From Aureivirga sp. CE67 (GTDB taxonomy: Bacteria > Bacteroidota > Bacteroidia > Flavobacteriales > Flavobacteriaceae), in NCBI RefSeq assembly GCF_015767245.1, contig NZ_JADOTV010000015.1:1-64000 (forward strand): DNA of 64,000 bases. Direction: 5' to 3'. The notes beneath the pieces are model-generated. The model saw only the letters and a list, made by a program, of their open reading frames with translations. It was not told the origin of the DNA and did not search any database. The position numbers and the translations under genes are program-made. Of the stretch, positions 55,001 through 64,000 are shown piece by piece; position 1 is the first letter of the stretch; every line of letters starts with the position of its first letter.

Positions 55001-58000
55001 AGCTGAATCCTGTAACATCAGTTGTAAATGTTAATTCATTTGGTTCTAAAATTTCAATTGTTTGATCTACTTTACAGTCTTTAGAAGATCTAACAAATAC
55101 TGTATAAGTTCCAGCAGTTAAGTTTTCAAAAACATTACTTGTTTGATAAATAACATCATTTAAACTATACTCATAAGGAATATCTCCATTATTAGTTATT
55201 TCAACAATTAATTTACCATCATTTCCTCCATTACAAGAAACATCTTCTTTAATAATGTTTTCTATAACAACTGGGTTTGGATTATCAAAATGAACTGTAA
55301 TTTCTTTCTCACATCCATTTAAATTATCTACAACTTTGAAAATATAATCTCCAGCACTAGTAATATCAGTAGTAAAGTTAGAAACTGTACCATTATCAAA
55401 TTCAGTTCCACTAGGATCTGTCATGATATATGTAAAGTTTGAAGTTCCTCCTGTTGCATTAATCGAAATAGCAGCACTTGGATTTAAAGAACAATCTATT
55501 TGTTTAACGATTGTATAATCAATAGTAATCTCTGGATGAATTTCAATATCTTCAGATACAATACATCCGTTTGAATCAATAATTTCAACTGTATAAGTTC
55601 CTGCTGCACCTACTTCAAATTGGTAAGAAGTTGGGTTTAAGATTGGGAATACCCAAGCTCCACCATTTATTCTTAATAAGAATGGTGCTGAACCTCCAAC
55701 ATCTGTAATATCTGCATCAATTGTGAAAATTCCATCCGTTGTACAGTTATTTTTAGTTAAAGCTAAAGTTGGTTCTGGTATTTTTATTACTTGTTTCGTT
55801 CCTACTAAAACATCACAACCTGCGTCATCTTTAATATAGAAATCATAGAATCCTTCTGCTCCAATAGTCTTCACTGGGTTATTAGAATAATCAGCATCTA
55901 CTGGTGTTCCTCCTTGAGTTACATAAGCATATTGATATGGAGCAAATCCTCCAGTAGCAGACATAATTAGTGTAGCATCTTGATTACATTTTAATCCTGT
56001 TGGATCTGTAACATTTCCAGCTAAATCAAACTCTGGATCGAAAATATCAAAGTCAGGTGTACCTCCTAAACAGAAGTTAGGACCTTGCTCGTATACTTCA
56101 ATTCTATAAATTCCTTCTGGAATTCCTGTAAATGAATAAGGGTTATTATTTGCTGGTGCAATAAATGTATCTACATAAGTTTGCGTTTCAATATTGAATA
56201 ATTTCGCTTCAATTTGTGTATCTACTGTATTATTTACTGTAAATTCTACCTCTCCATTTGTATCTCCAAAACAAGTATTTTTAGTATCAGTAACATCTAC
56301 GTGAACTGCAAAAGTATTATCTATTGTATAAGGTTCATGTAAATATTTACATCCTGCCTTATCTTGCACACCAAAGTAATAAGTTACTCCAGGAACTAGA
56401 CCTGTATAAGTATAATCTTCTTCTAACTGAGGAGCTGTCCAAGTTAAACCTCCATCTAATGTAAATTGATATTCTGGATTTCCTGATGCTGGTGGTGGTG
56501 CATTTAATACAGTTAATTTAACTGTTGCTCCACTACTACAAGTTGGTTCTGTTACATCTGTTACATCTAAACTAATCTCTGTTGGCGGAGAATAGATATA
56601 AACCGAATCAAAAGAGATAATACATCCGTTTGCATCTTGGATTTCTGGATAATAAATAAATCCAGCTGGTAAATCCGTATAACTCATAATTGTGATTCCT
56701 ACATAATCAATAGACCATGTTTCATATGCATTCGTTGTAGAATCATCATTATCTAAAACTCTAAATTTATATGGTGGTGTTCCTCCAGAAATATTTAAGA
56801 AGTGAATTTGACCTTTTGATTCTCCTGCCACACAAGATAATTCCTCAATTGATTCAACACTTGCATCTAGAACGGTAGGTTCTGTAATAGTATATGTTTC
56901 TGAAACCTGACAGTTTTTACTATCTCTTACAACTACTTGATAAGTTCCTGCAGTTAATCCTGAGAATAAATTACTCGATTGCCAAGTTAAACCTCCATTG
57001 ATAGAATATTCATATGGGAAAGTTCCATCCGTAGCATTAATTTCTATATAAGTAATATCTCCATTACATAAAATTGGATCTGGTTGTACAATTGTCATTG
57101 AAGGTGGAATGTTTGGTGTCACTACCACTTCGTTTGTTTCAATAGTACACCCATTAGCATCTTTTACAATAAAAGTATAAGTTCCTCCAAAGTTTACTTC
57201 GTGAATATTATTTGCAGTTGTTGGTGTTACTCCATCTGATAAATAATATTCATAAGGAGTTTTACCTCCTGTTACATGAATTTGCATTTCAGCATTTTCA
57301 AAACAAACTAAATCTTCTTCTAAAGTTGCATTAACATCTAATTGAGGATAAATAGTCAAAGTATTAGAAGTAGAAATACATCCATAAGCATCTTTTACTT
57401 GTACTGTATAATCTCCATCCGTTAGTGAGTTAAATGTATTTGATGCTTGCCAAACTCCTCCATTTAAACTGTATTCATAAGGAGCAATTCCTCCTGTAGC
57501 TGTTGCAATAACTTCTCCATTATTTCCTCCATCATAACAAAGTGTTGGAGTTGTAATCGTAACTGTTGGAACTTCTGCACTGCTAATTTCAAAAGAACTT
57601 GAAGTAACAGTACATCCATTTGCGTCTTTTACTTCAACAAAATATGTATTAGGTGTTAATCCTGTAATAATATTTGAATCTTGGAAGTCAACAACTGTAT
57701 TATTTGCAAAATCTAATAATTTATATTCATAATCAAGAGTTCCTCCATTAGCTGTAACTTGAATTTGTGCTTCAGGAGTATCACATGTACTTGGCACAAT
57801 TACATCTACAGAAACTGTAATTTCAGCTGGTTCTGTAATTTCAATATCATTTGTTGTTACCTCACATAATGGATTTGCAATATTTTGTACAATTACATTA
57901 TAAGTCCCATCTGCTAAGTTTTCAATCTCAACTTCATCTGAATTCGCATTTGTAAAAGTAACTCCTCCATCAATTGAATATTGGTATTCTGAATAATAAT

Positions 58001-60875
58001 TTGAAACTACTAATTTCACTTTACCATCATCACTATCTTTACAAGTATTATTTTGAACAAATAATAATTCTGCTCCTAACTGATTTCCATTTTCAATTTG
58101 AAAAGTATAATCTGTAATACAGTTTGAACCATAATCTATTTCAACTGTATAATTTCCTGGAGCTAAATCTGCAAAAGTATTTGAGTTTTGCCAAGCTGTT
58201 ACTGTTGGAGATGTAATTCTATAAGAATAAGTACCTGCTGGATTTGTTGTTAATTCAACTTCTCCATTTCCAGTACAATCATAAGTAATTGTAGAAGTAA
58301 TTGTTGGTTCGGTTGGTAAATCTTCAATTAAAATTTCATTAAGTTTCTTTACACAACCATTCGCATCTTTAATATAAATTTGGTCAAAATTACCAGCTGT
58401 CAATCCTGTAAACTGGATTGCTGTTTGATAATTCACACCATCAATTGAATATTCATATGGAGCACTTCCTCCTGTGATATTCTGAATCTCAATAATTCCT
58501 TCTGTTGTACAAGTATAATCTTGAACTAATGTTGCTATAGCATTTGCTCCATCTGCTGGTTCTTCAATCTCAACAACCATTGATTCTGTACAATCATATT
58601 TATCTTTAACGGTCACAGTATATGTTCCAGAAGATAAGTTTGTAAATGTAGAAACAGATGAATAGTCAATATTCACTGACCCTGCAATTTTATACTCTAA
58701 TGGAGCAGCTCCACTTGTTGCATTTACTGTAATCTGTCCGTTTGTATCTCCAAAACATAAAACATCTGTTTTATCAATATCGAACTCTATTTCTACAGGA
58801 TTATTAATTGTAAATTCTGGACTTGTAATTGGACAAGCAAATGTTGCATCATAAACTAGTACAGTGTAAGTTCCTGGTGCAGTCACAGTAAATTGTGGAT
58901 TATCAAATTGGAAAGCTCCATTGAAGATATAATAGTAAGGAGCAACCCCACCATCAACAACAACATTGATTAATGCTGGACCACAGTTCAAGTCTTCTAA
59001 AACTTCTACATGAACAGTAATTTCAGCATCATTTTCTATTTCTTCTACTACTACAACTTCTTCACATCCGTAAAAATCTGTAATTGTAATCGTATAACTT
59101 CCGTCATTTGGTAAGTTCGGAATCTGAACAAAGTTTTCAGTATGTCCTCCAGTTTCTCCACTATAAAGTAAACCTTCAACTTTTATTGAATAAGGAATTG
59201 CAACATTCGAAACTTGTAAATTAATATTAACTGGCGCTCCCGGACATGTACTTGCTAGCTCTGATGTAGCATCTACTACAATATCTCCTGGTTCTAAAAT
59301 AGTAATTGCTGCTGTGAATATACATTCCTCTTCAAGAGTAACTCCTGATTTCACATAAATCTCATAATATCCTCCTGTCGAGAACTCAAATACACTTTCA
59401 TCTTGCCATGTAACCTGATCTAATGAAAATAAATAATTTGAAGGAACATTATTTATTTTCACTACTGCATTTTGGTCATTACATGTAAGTGGACTAATTA
59501 GAGTTGCAATAGGATTAATATAATTTCTCTCAACATTAAAATAAAATATTTCAAAACATGTTGCATTATTAAACTCTAAAGAATAAAACCCTTCCGCTTC
59601 ATTACCTGTTAAAAGGTAGTTATAATCTGTTGATTTTAACTCAGAAGTCCCATCATCCAAAATCTTAGTCCATACTACATTTGATGGAGTACCAAAATTT
59701 GGTTCTAACAAAACATCGTCTACTAAACCACATAACATAATATTTACAATCTCATTTCCAGTACTTGGATCAATTGTAATTTCTCCGTATTCAGCTAAAG
59801 GATGTTCTGTAACTTCTGGCTCTTCAATTACTGTAAAAGTATGTGTAATAACTCCACAAATATTTTCTTTTACAATAGTATATACATCTGGAGTATTTAC
59901 TTCAAATACATTAGGAATAGCTGGGTTTTGAGGATCAATAACATTCCCTGAACTATCTGTACAAACATAACTATTATAACCTTCTCCCGCATCTAGTAAA
60001 GTTGCAAGACCAACTCCTTCACATAAATAAACCTCTTCTTCTAGTGTATCATCATAAGAATCTAAAGTTATTTTTACATTTTTAATCGAGTGATTATCTG
60101 AATATGCACCAGTAGAAGCTGTAAACCCTAAGTACCCACTATAATTATAATTATATTGTAATGGTGTTGGACCTAAAATTTCTTGAAGTGTACCATTTTG
60201 ATTTAAATCAATATAAACAGTAATATTTCCATTAACATACTCAATTCTTGCACTCCTATAAGAATTAGATCTAATAATATATTTATCAACATTAACATTT
60301 CCAGTTCCTAATTTAATTGTCGTTGGAGAATCTTCAAATGGTTGTAAACCTACCCATTCTTTATAACTTACACCACCATCTACATTTACCTCTCTTAATT
60401 GAATCTCTGGGTTGTCATGATAAGCTCCAGCTCCCGTAGACTCATTATTATATGTATCAAATCCTATTACAAGTCCTTTGGTTCCAGAATTGTTCGGAAC
60501 ACCTAATCCAGCTCCTGACACAAAACCTGAAGGAATTTCTTCTAAAAAACTAAATGCAAAACCATCCGCAGGTTGATAATTATAACTATCATAAATTCTA
60601 AAATCGAAATCTACTGTCCATTTAGAACAAGCTGTAAGATTTAAAGGTTCTTTATAATATACATATCCTCGTTTACCTGATTGGTTTGGACACAACAAAA
60701 GTTCGTCATGTATACCATTTCCATCGAAGTTAACGCTTGCATCTGCAGAAGCATTACCTCCTACCTCCCAATCTGCAGCATTTACAGGAAAGGTAAGATT
60801 CACTTCTGTTTGCGCTTGTAAAATACTATTGTAGAATAGCATTACAAAGAGCATCCAAAATAATTTTGTTCTCAT
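52071..60875 (-). CDS. Giant SprB-like T9SS type B cell-surface adhesin with L-type lectin domain
   Basis: This 2934-residue exported protein begins with a signal peptide (about 1-22). An L-type lectin-like domain (about 25-275, with ADGFAFSFLEE and GFDTYNNE) and two less regular domains follow. About 29 tandem SprB-type Ig-like repeats (roughly 450-2840, 75-95 residues each) come next, each with one Cys near the start and one near the end, often in a DANGC-like motif. The C-terminus has a type B T9SS/gliding-associated domain (about 2845-2934: PNFFTPNGDSIKDYW, VTIFDRYGRRL, DYWFTL, KGNFTLYR). It resembles the mobile gliding adhesin SprB, which moves along the cell. The following PorP/SprF gene supports that. 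Confidence 0.92.
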   Translation of the reverse strand: MRTKLFWMLFVMLFYNSILQAQTEVNLTFPVNAADWEVGGNASADASVNFDGNGIHDELLLCPNQSGKRGYVYYKEPLNLTACSKWTVDFDFRIYDSYNYQPADGFAFSFLEEIPSGFVSGAGLGVPNNSGTKGLVIGFDTYNNESTGAGAYHDNPEIQLREVNVDGGVSYKEWVGLQPFEDSPTTIKLGTGNVNVDKYIIRSNSYRSARIEYVNGNITVYIDLNQNGTLQEILGPTPLQYNYNYSGYLGFTASTGAYSDNHSIKNVKITLDSYDDTLEEEVYLCEGVGLATLLDAGEGYNSYVCTDSSGNVIDPQNPAIPNVFEVNTPDVYTIVKENICGVITHTFTVIEEPEVTEHPLAEYGEITIDPSTGNEIVNIMLCGLVDDVLLEPNFGTPSNVVWTKILDDGTSELKSTDYNYLLTGNEAEGFYSLEFNNATCFEIFYFNVERNYINPIATLISPLTCNDQNAVVKINNVPSNYLFSLDQVTWQDESVFEFSTGGYYEIYVKSGVTLEEECIFTAAITILEPGDIVVDATSELASTCPGAPVNINLQVSNVAIPYSIKVEGLLYSGETGGHTENFVQIPNLPNDGSYTITITDFYGCEEVVVVEEIENDAEITVHVEVLEDLNCGPALINVVVDGGVAPYYYIFNGAFQFDNPQFTVTAPGTYTVLVYDATFACPITSPEFTINNPVEIEFDIDKTDVLCFGDTNGQITVNATSGAAPLEYKIAGSVNIDYSSVSTFTNLSSGTYTVTVKDKYDCTESMVVEIEEPADGANAIATLVQDYTCTTEGIIEIQNITGGSAPYEYSIDGVNYQTAIQFTGLTAGNFDQIYIKDANGCVKKLNEILIEDLPTEPTITSTITYDCTGNGEVELTTNPAGTYSYRITSPTVTAWQNSNTFADLAPGNYTVEIDYGSNCITDYTFQIENGNQLGAELLFVQNNTCKDSDDGKVKLVVSNYYSEYQYSIDGGVTFTNANSDEVEIENLADGTYNVIVQNIANPLCEVTTNDIEITEPAEITVSVDVIVPSTCDTPEAQIQVTANGGTLDYEYKLLDFANNTVVDFQDSNIITGLTPNTYFVEVKDANGCTVTSSSFEISSAEVPTVTITTPTLCYDGGNNGEVIATATGGIAPYEYSLNGGVWQASNTFNSLTDGDYTVQVKDAYGCISTSNTLTIYPQLDVNATLEEDLVCFENAEMQIHVTGGKTPYEYYLSDGVTPTTANNIHEVNFGGTYTFIVKDANGCTIETNEVVVTPNIPPSMTIVQPDPILCNGDITYIEINATDGTFPYEYSINGGLTWQSSNLFSGLTAGTYQVVVRDSKNCQVSETYTITEPTVLDASVESIEELSCVAGESKGQIHFLNISGGTPPYKFRVLDNDDSTTNAYETWSIDYVGITIMSYTDLPAGFIYYPEIQDANGCIISFDSVYIYSPPTEISLDVTDVTEPTCSSGATVKLTVLNAPPPASGNPEYQFTLDGGLTWTAPQLEEDYTYTGLVPGVTYYFGVQDKAGCKYLHEPYTIDNTFAVHVDVTDTKNTCFGDTNGEVEFTVNNTVDTQIEAKLFNIETQTYVDTFIAPANNNPYSFTGIPEGIYRIEVYEQGPNFCLGGTPDFDIFDPEFDLAGNVTDPTGLKCNQDATLIMSATGGFAPYQYAYVTQGGTPVDADYSNNPVKTIGAEGFYDFYIKDDAGCDVLVGTKQVIKIPEPTLALTKNNCTTDGIFTIDADITDVGGSAPFLLRINGGAWVFPILNPTSYQFEVGAAGTYTVEIIDSNGCIVSEDIEIHPEITIDYTIVKQIDCSLNPSAAISINATGGTSNFTYIMTDPSGTEFDNGTVSNFTTDITSAGDYIFKVVDNLNGCEKEITVHFDNPNPVVIENIIKEDVSCNGGNDGKLIVEITNNGDIPYEYSLNDVIYQTSNVFENLTAGTYTVFVRSSKDCKVDQTIEILEPNELTFTTDVTGFSCNTDNLPISANIQVTAQGGTLPYEYELVNAADNSVYIGYNTDSQLVIADSGNYIVNVKDANGCTQTSTAIFIEVFQEISDVTFATITEVSCINPETVQLTVNGGSGLYQYELVGSTIPANNTGLFDLEIGTHLFQITDLTTGCTFATNYLVEDPNIFDINVQVVAPVTCFGGNDGEINVEIQGAYTGSINYEIIPIGTSVPVVTGTNPDIATFAVNSIPNGNYQIHVTQDNNPNCVIISDVFTVGGPEAVLNGGIIITTPFTCSTTASIKAIAEGGWGNYSYVLLLGGTEIATNDVGIFSNLDPNNYEVQITDDLGCEFTVPFTISPYEDINADLVLNQDIICSGDSSGIIEVVNLTGGEGLLSYTIYKDGQFLITEYQTLFDNLTTGEYYVEIQDQYGCTFTTNTVQLGSPEPLMAAVTIHEQLGCDVPGQVEVTGLNGSGNYYYSNNGLSFNPNPIFLITEAGDYTFYVQDLDTGCASLPITITIDPVPELSINLILTNAVINCPEEENAFVTFTTSPGQGDLEYFLYEGNEIIEGPTTNYYFDNLGEGTYKIKVVSNDDCYVFSEEFTIEDPEPLEYTFSDIVHIDNCENLLGSLTINVTGGNPPYNYDLIDGTLNFTNDNVFDYLEPGFYQFEISDENGCSIVTDEIEIIAKDAMVSSVEILQQEICEGDMNAAFEISVEGGQPPYYTSLEYDGNYVEGQFIFDNLSGGQGFYVYIKDSNNCESFVEVVLEEAFDFEATYDMDYSNCYSQNDIIVNVSTGEPTDYTYIIDGQIYYDTNHITDLTEGVHQLEIIHIEKGCNYIIENIEIESIEELSLSVERTFINELTFSGSGGIAPLTYTISPEEYMTEVSTNTYEVSESGVYQVTVTDANGCSVTKEVEFEYIDISIPNFFTPNGDSIKDYWYPEGLEYYPNAKVTIFDRYGRRLGFYKGNSEGWNGDYKGKALPSDDYWFTLDLEDEENQTFKGNFTLYR

Positions 60876-60948
60876 ATTGTTACGGGGGGTATAAATTTTA
60901 CTTAATTACTATTAAAATATTTGGTATTTATTTTCAAAAATGTAATTG

Positions 60949-62787
60949 TTACTTAACAACCAAAATCCATATTTCATTAGTATAACTTCCATCAACTTTT
61001 GAATGATAAGTTTTTAAAGCTTCCTGCTTGGTATCCAACCTTTTTAAGTAAACATAATAATAGTTATTCAGCGGTCTTATGAAATAATCTGCTTCCAAAT
61101 TACTTCTTTGTAAACTGTTCATAAACTGTATAGCATTCTTTCTATTTGAGAATACATTCGCTATTATGTAATACCCTGGTTTTATATCATGCGTTCTATT
61201 AATTTGAACTTTGATTATTTCTTCTTCTGTTTTGATATTTTGATTATCTGTAACTGATGTAGGCTCTGTTTCTTCTTCTATAATCTCAGTTTCAGTTTCT
61301 TCTTCTTGATCTTCATTATCATTTGAGTCATTGTATCTAAGAACCGATGATGGATCTACTTTTGTTCCGTCATTAATAACTCTTAAAATCCAAATATCAT
61401 CCGCATTTTTTTTATCAACTAAACTATAATATTGTTTAATCGCTGCATTTTTTGACTTATATACATTCAAATAACTGTAGTACTTATTTGCCTCTGCATT
61501 ATAAACTATTCTACTTCCTGAAGTAAAGTTTTTATCATTTACTTTATCTGAAAAACTTAAAGCATCTTCTTCAAAATCTGATTCGAAAGCAATTAAATAA
61601 TATCCTGAAACTTCTTCTTGTGAAATTAAAGATTCTATTCTTGGAGCAAATTTATCCTTTTCTAGTTCGTACTCTTTATCTTTTTCTATTGAATTATTTA
61701 TATTAGCAAGAGCTTCTTCTAATTGATCAATTCTTGCATTCAATTCATTTTCTCTTTCTTCTGCTTCTTGTGCTAATTGCTCAAATTTATCCTCTTCAGA
61801 ATCACTATCTGTCGTTTTTGGCAACTTCGCTTTGTTTGAATGTAAGAAGTTATAACTTAAGTAAAGATCATGTGTTGCTCCAAAATACTGAAGTTCATTA
61901 GTAAGTCCTTTTTCAATAGTATATCCTAAAGAAAGAGACCCTTCAGCGAAATTAACTCCAATTCCTGCAGAAGCTCCATAAAAACTATTATATCCTGCAT
62001 TAATCCATAAACGAGGAATTTCTAAAATAAAATTCCCACCATAACTGATATCTCCTTGACCTTCTTTTTCTCCTAAGGCCATCACACTTAATCTTCCTCC
62101 ATTTAATAATTTACCAGAATCAAATCTTTTGGTATACATCAAATGTCCAGAAAAAGTTTTATCACTAAATGCAGTTAATTCTTTTTTTGTTCTAAAATTA
62201 TAATCTACTAGATTATTTGAATAGACTCCAACATCAAAGCTTCCTAATGTTAAGTTAAGACCTGGAGCAAAAGTAACAAGAGATTCATTTCCGATCTCTT
62301 CTAATAATGGGTCGTAAACACCTGAAGTTTGAATATCGGCTATATTAAGACCACTTTTGAAGTAATTAAGATTAAAACCTAATGAAAGCATTATTTTTTC
62401 AGAAAGTTTTATTCCGTAAGCGTAGTTTGCTAATCCACCAAAGTTTTTAATAACTCCAGTAGTATGCTGGTAAATTCCTAACCCAAGACCACTTTTTTCA
62501 TTTATAGCTCCTGCATAATCCATCATTAGAATTTCAGGAGAATTTTCAAAGTCCACCCACTGAGTTCTACTATAAAGTGTAAAAGCTCTGTTCTTTTGAA
62601 CTATAAATGAAAAAGTTGGATTCAATAAAAAACTATTATATTTCACAAAGTTATGTGTTGGTATATTTATCGAAACTCCTATTCTCGTCTTATCATCAAC
62701 TTCATCATCTTGAGCATAGGCTTGTTGAACATTAAATATACCTACAAATACAATTATCGTTAATATAATAGTTTTTATATTCAGCAT
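60949..62787 (-). CDS. PorP/SprF-family protein fused to SPOR-like repeats
   Basis: This 612-residue protein has a signal peptide (about 1-24), a PorP/SprF barrel region (about 30-315), a charged coiled-coil linker (about 325-375), and two similar SPOR-like repeats (about 390-475 and about 535-612, each with GYY(L/I)IA, a KNA(I/A) helix and a final (D/N)(E/D)IWIL strand). SPOR domains bind denuded peptidoglycan, so this could tie the outer-membrane complex to the wall. It lies between two type B adhesin genes and may serve the one upstream (62814 onward). Confidence 0.75.
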   Translation of the reverse strand: MLNIKTIILTIIVFVGIFNVQQAYAQDDEVDDKTRIGVSINIPTHNFVKYNSFLLNPTFSFIVQKNRAFTLYSRTQWVDFENSPEILMMDYAGAINEKSGLGLGIYQHTTGVIKNFGGLANYAYGIKLSEKIMLSLGFNLNYFKSGLNIADIQTSGVYDPLLEEIGNESLVTFAPGLNLTLGSFDVGVYSNNLVDYNFRTKKELTAFSDKTFSGHLMYTKRFDSGKLLNGGRLSVMALGEKEGQGDISYGGNFILEIPRLWINAGYNSFYGASAGIGVNFAEGSLSLGYTIEKGLTNELQYFGATHDLYLSYNFLHSNKAKLPKTTDSDSEEDKFEQLAQEAEERENELNARIDQLEEALANINNSIEKDKEYELEKDKFAPRIESLISQEEVSGYYLIAFESDFEEDALSFSDKVNDKNFTSGSRIVYNAEANKYYSYLNVYKSKNAAIKQYYSLVDKKNADDIWILRVINDGTKVDPSSVLRYNDSNDNEDQEEETETEIIEEETEPTSVTDNQNIKTEEEIIKVQINRTHDIKPGYYIIANVFSNRKNAIQFMNSLQRSNLEADYFIRPLNNYYYVYLKRLDTKQEALKTYHSKVDGSYTNEIWILVVK

Positions 62788-62813
62788 GCTTGGGGGCTAT
62801 TTTTAATCGTATT

Positions 62814-64000
62814 TTATCTAATAATAGTAATCGTTCCTTTCGCTTTAATAGAATTGTTTGATTTAATTATATAATAAAATACTGGTGTGTTTCTTGAGTT
62901 TTTTGCTGCATTTAAATCACCTTGAGTAGGCCAATTATTTTTATAATTAACTGTTGAGAATATTCTCTTTCCTCTAGTGTCTAAAATTTCAACATTTGTT
63001 TCGTCATTTGTATACATTGATGGTAAGATCCACTTATCATTATATCCATCGTTATTTGGTGTAACAACATTTGGAATCTCCTCTTTTTCAGCATCATTTA
63101 TTTCTACAGTAATTTCATTGATTACCTCACATTCATTAGAAATTGCTTTAACAGTAAATACTCCAGCTTCATTTACAGAATAAATTGGTGAACTTGATAA
63201 TAAAGTTCCTGCCTCATTATACCATTCATAAAACTCAGCTCCTTCTACAATAATATCTTGGAATTCTCCTCTATTAATAACAATATTAGTTGATGGAGAA
63301 ATTGTGATACTTGAAGCATCAAATGTTTCTATTTCAATAGAATCACTTTCAATTGTACATCCATTATAATCTACAGCAACATAATATGTCCCTTCTTCAC
63401 TTGCCGTAATTGAAAATGAATTTGAATTTTCAATTGGTGAATTATCTTTGTACCATGTATATGTTAAATTGTCATTTTGGTATGTAGATAAATTAACTTC
63501 ACTTCCCTCACATAATTTATCATGACTAGCTATAATTTCGAATGTAGGTAAAACTATCGCAGCATAAGAATTCGATAAAGTTTCAAAACCTTTATAAGAT
63601 GCATTTACTCTATAGTTTCCGTTTTCGTCCTCAGAATCAACAACGAACTCATTAACTGATGAATCTATAGATTGATTATCTTTAAACCATTCTAAATCTA
63701 TATTATAAATTTCATCTGAAGCTATTATTTCTCTTTCCCCATTAGTTAAAATAAATTTAGCTTCTGTAACGGCCATTCTAAGCTCGTTATTTTCACAAGG
63801 ATTTGAAGAATTTTCTTCTTCTGCTAAATCTTCTCCAATTTGAACCTCTATCCCCTCAGCACCAATTGCAGTTTTTTCTTCAGACATAATTGATTCATTA
63901 CAGTTTTGTGCCGAAGTAACCTCTACCTTATACACTCCTAACTCTGAAACTGTTAAAGTTGAATCTGTTTCACCATCTAAAATCTCCCCATCCTTATACC
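62814..64000 (-). CDS. T9SS type B sorting-domain surface protein (5' end outside window)
   Basis: The frame is open to the window edge with no start or upstream stop, so the gene is truncated by the window; about 395 codons are visible. The visible part has several Ig-like/PKD-type domains with Cys pairs and many acidic residues. It ends in a type B CTD: PNVVTPNNDGYNDKWILPS, then VEILDTRGKRIF, TPVFYYII and KGTITIIR. It is exported by T9SS and probably a surface adhesin. The next gene downstream, after 26 bp, is the PorP/SprF-SPOR protein, so the two form an operon. A GTG at 63935 is only an internal codon. Confidence 0.85.
   Translation of the reverse strand, partial: YKDGEILDGETDSTLTVSELGVYKVEVTSAQNCNESIMSEEKTAIGAEGIEVQIGEDLAEEENSSNPCENNELRMAVTEAKFILTNGEREIIASDEIYNIDLEWFKDNQSIDSSVNEFVVDSEDENGNYRVNASYKGFETLSNSYAAIVLPTFEIIASHDKLCEGSEVNLSTYQNDNLTYTWYKDNSPIENSNSFSITASEEGTYYVAVDYNGCTIESDSIEIETFDASSITISPSTNIVINRGEFQDIIVEGAEFYEWYNEAGTLLSSSPIYSVNEAGVFTVKAISNECEVINEITVEINDAEKEEIPNVVTPNNDGYNDKWILPSMYTNDETNVEILDTRGKRIFSTVNYKNNWPTQGDLNAAKNSRNTPVFYYIIKSNNSIKAKGTITIIR

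Noticed and set aside
52071-60875. Recent tandem duplication within the giant adhesin gene
   Set aside because: The repeats share a pattern but differ widely in sequence, so no long identical DNA repeats that would suggest recent expansion were seen.
63933-63935. GTG codon as start of the last gene
   Set aside because: The frame is open to the window edge with Ig-like sequence before it, so this is an internal valine codon and the gene is truncated by the window.
1-64000. tRNA genes
   Set aside because: No intergenic stretch showed a cloverleaf with GTTCRANNC and a matching acceptor stem; this was judged by eye only.

Overview
The window is a chromosomal segment of an AT-rich member of the Flavobacteriaceae (Bacteroidota). 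The evidence is: Bacteroidota-type promoters (TTG or TTTG, 17-23 bp, TAnnTTTG) ahead of many genes; almost no Shine-Dalgarno sequences; lipoproteins with acidic residues just after the lipobox cysteine; type IX secretion (T9SS) C-terminal signals of types A and B; PorP/SprF porins; and SprB-like gliding adhesin repeats. The genus cannot be fixed from the sequence alone.

Layout. 1-1183 has no genes. It holds three tandem leftward promoters that look like an rRNA-operon leader, followed by several dispersed palindromic repeats. 1184-6101 carries a hydrolase/ECF sigma/membrane-protein operon, small lipoproteins and an M23 peptidase. 6232-11011 has an EamA transporter, an EEP-family nuclease, a lamin-tail T9SS cargo protein and an M61 lipoprotein peptidase. 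11342-14673 is a P-type proton-pump-like ATPase overlapping a PPK2 polyphosphate kinase. 15649-19047 is a FecI/FecR signalling operon whose third gene joins an STN domain to a repeat-rich surface protein instead of a TonB receptor. 19127-30339 is mostly housekeeping: rseP, two hydrolases, bioD-bioA, lepA, a thioesterase, a saccharopine dehydrogenase-like gene and pckA. 31011-37706 holds tag, polA and pheS, with an IS110-family element between polA and pheS. 38495-49317 mixes small conserved genes, a glycosyltransferase, MarC, an outer-membrane barrel, a rhomboid, a PagL-like deacylase operon, an endonuclease V-like gene and moaA. 51108-64000 is a leftward T9SS/gliding locus: a partial type-B cargo protein, a PorP/SprF-SPOR fusion, a 2934-residue lectin/SprB-repeat adhesin, and a second PorP/SprF.

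The most interesting signal is around the IS110 element (about 35164-36452). Its non-coding left end folds into two stem-loops in the bridge-RNA arrangement. The 3' side of the first loop matches 10/10 the sequence flanking one end of the insertion, and the 3' side of the second loop matches 9/10 the element's own first bases. The element has split one copy of a dispersed repeat of about 180 bp. Two intact copies of this repeat lie in the window (699-875 and 38173-38357), and all three copies end in a hairpin whose arms differ in sequence but stay complementary. The transposase is frameshifted at a run of nine A, so this copy may be inactive or may rely on slippage.

No tRNA, complete rRNA, CRISPR array or prophage was seen.
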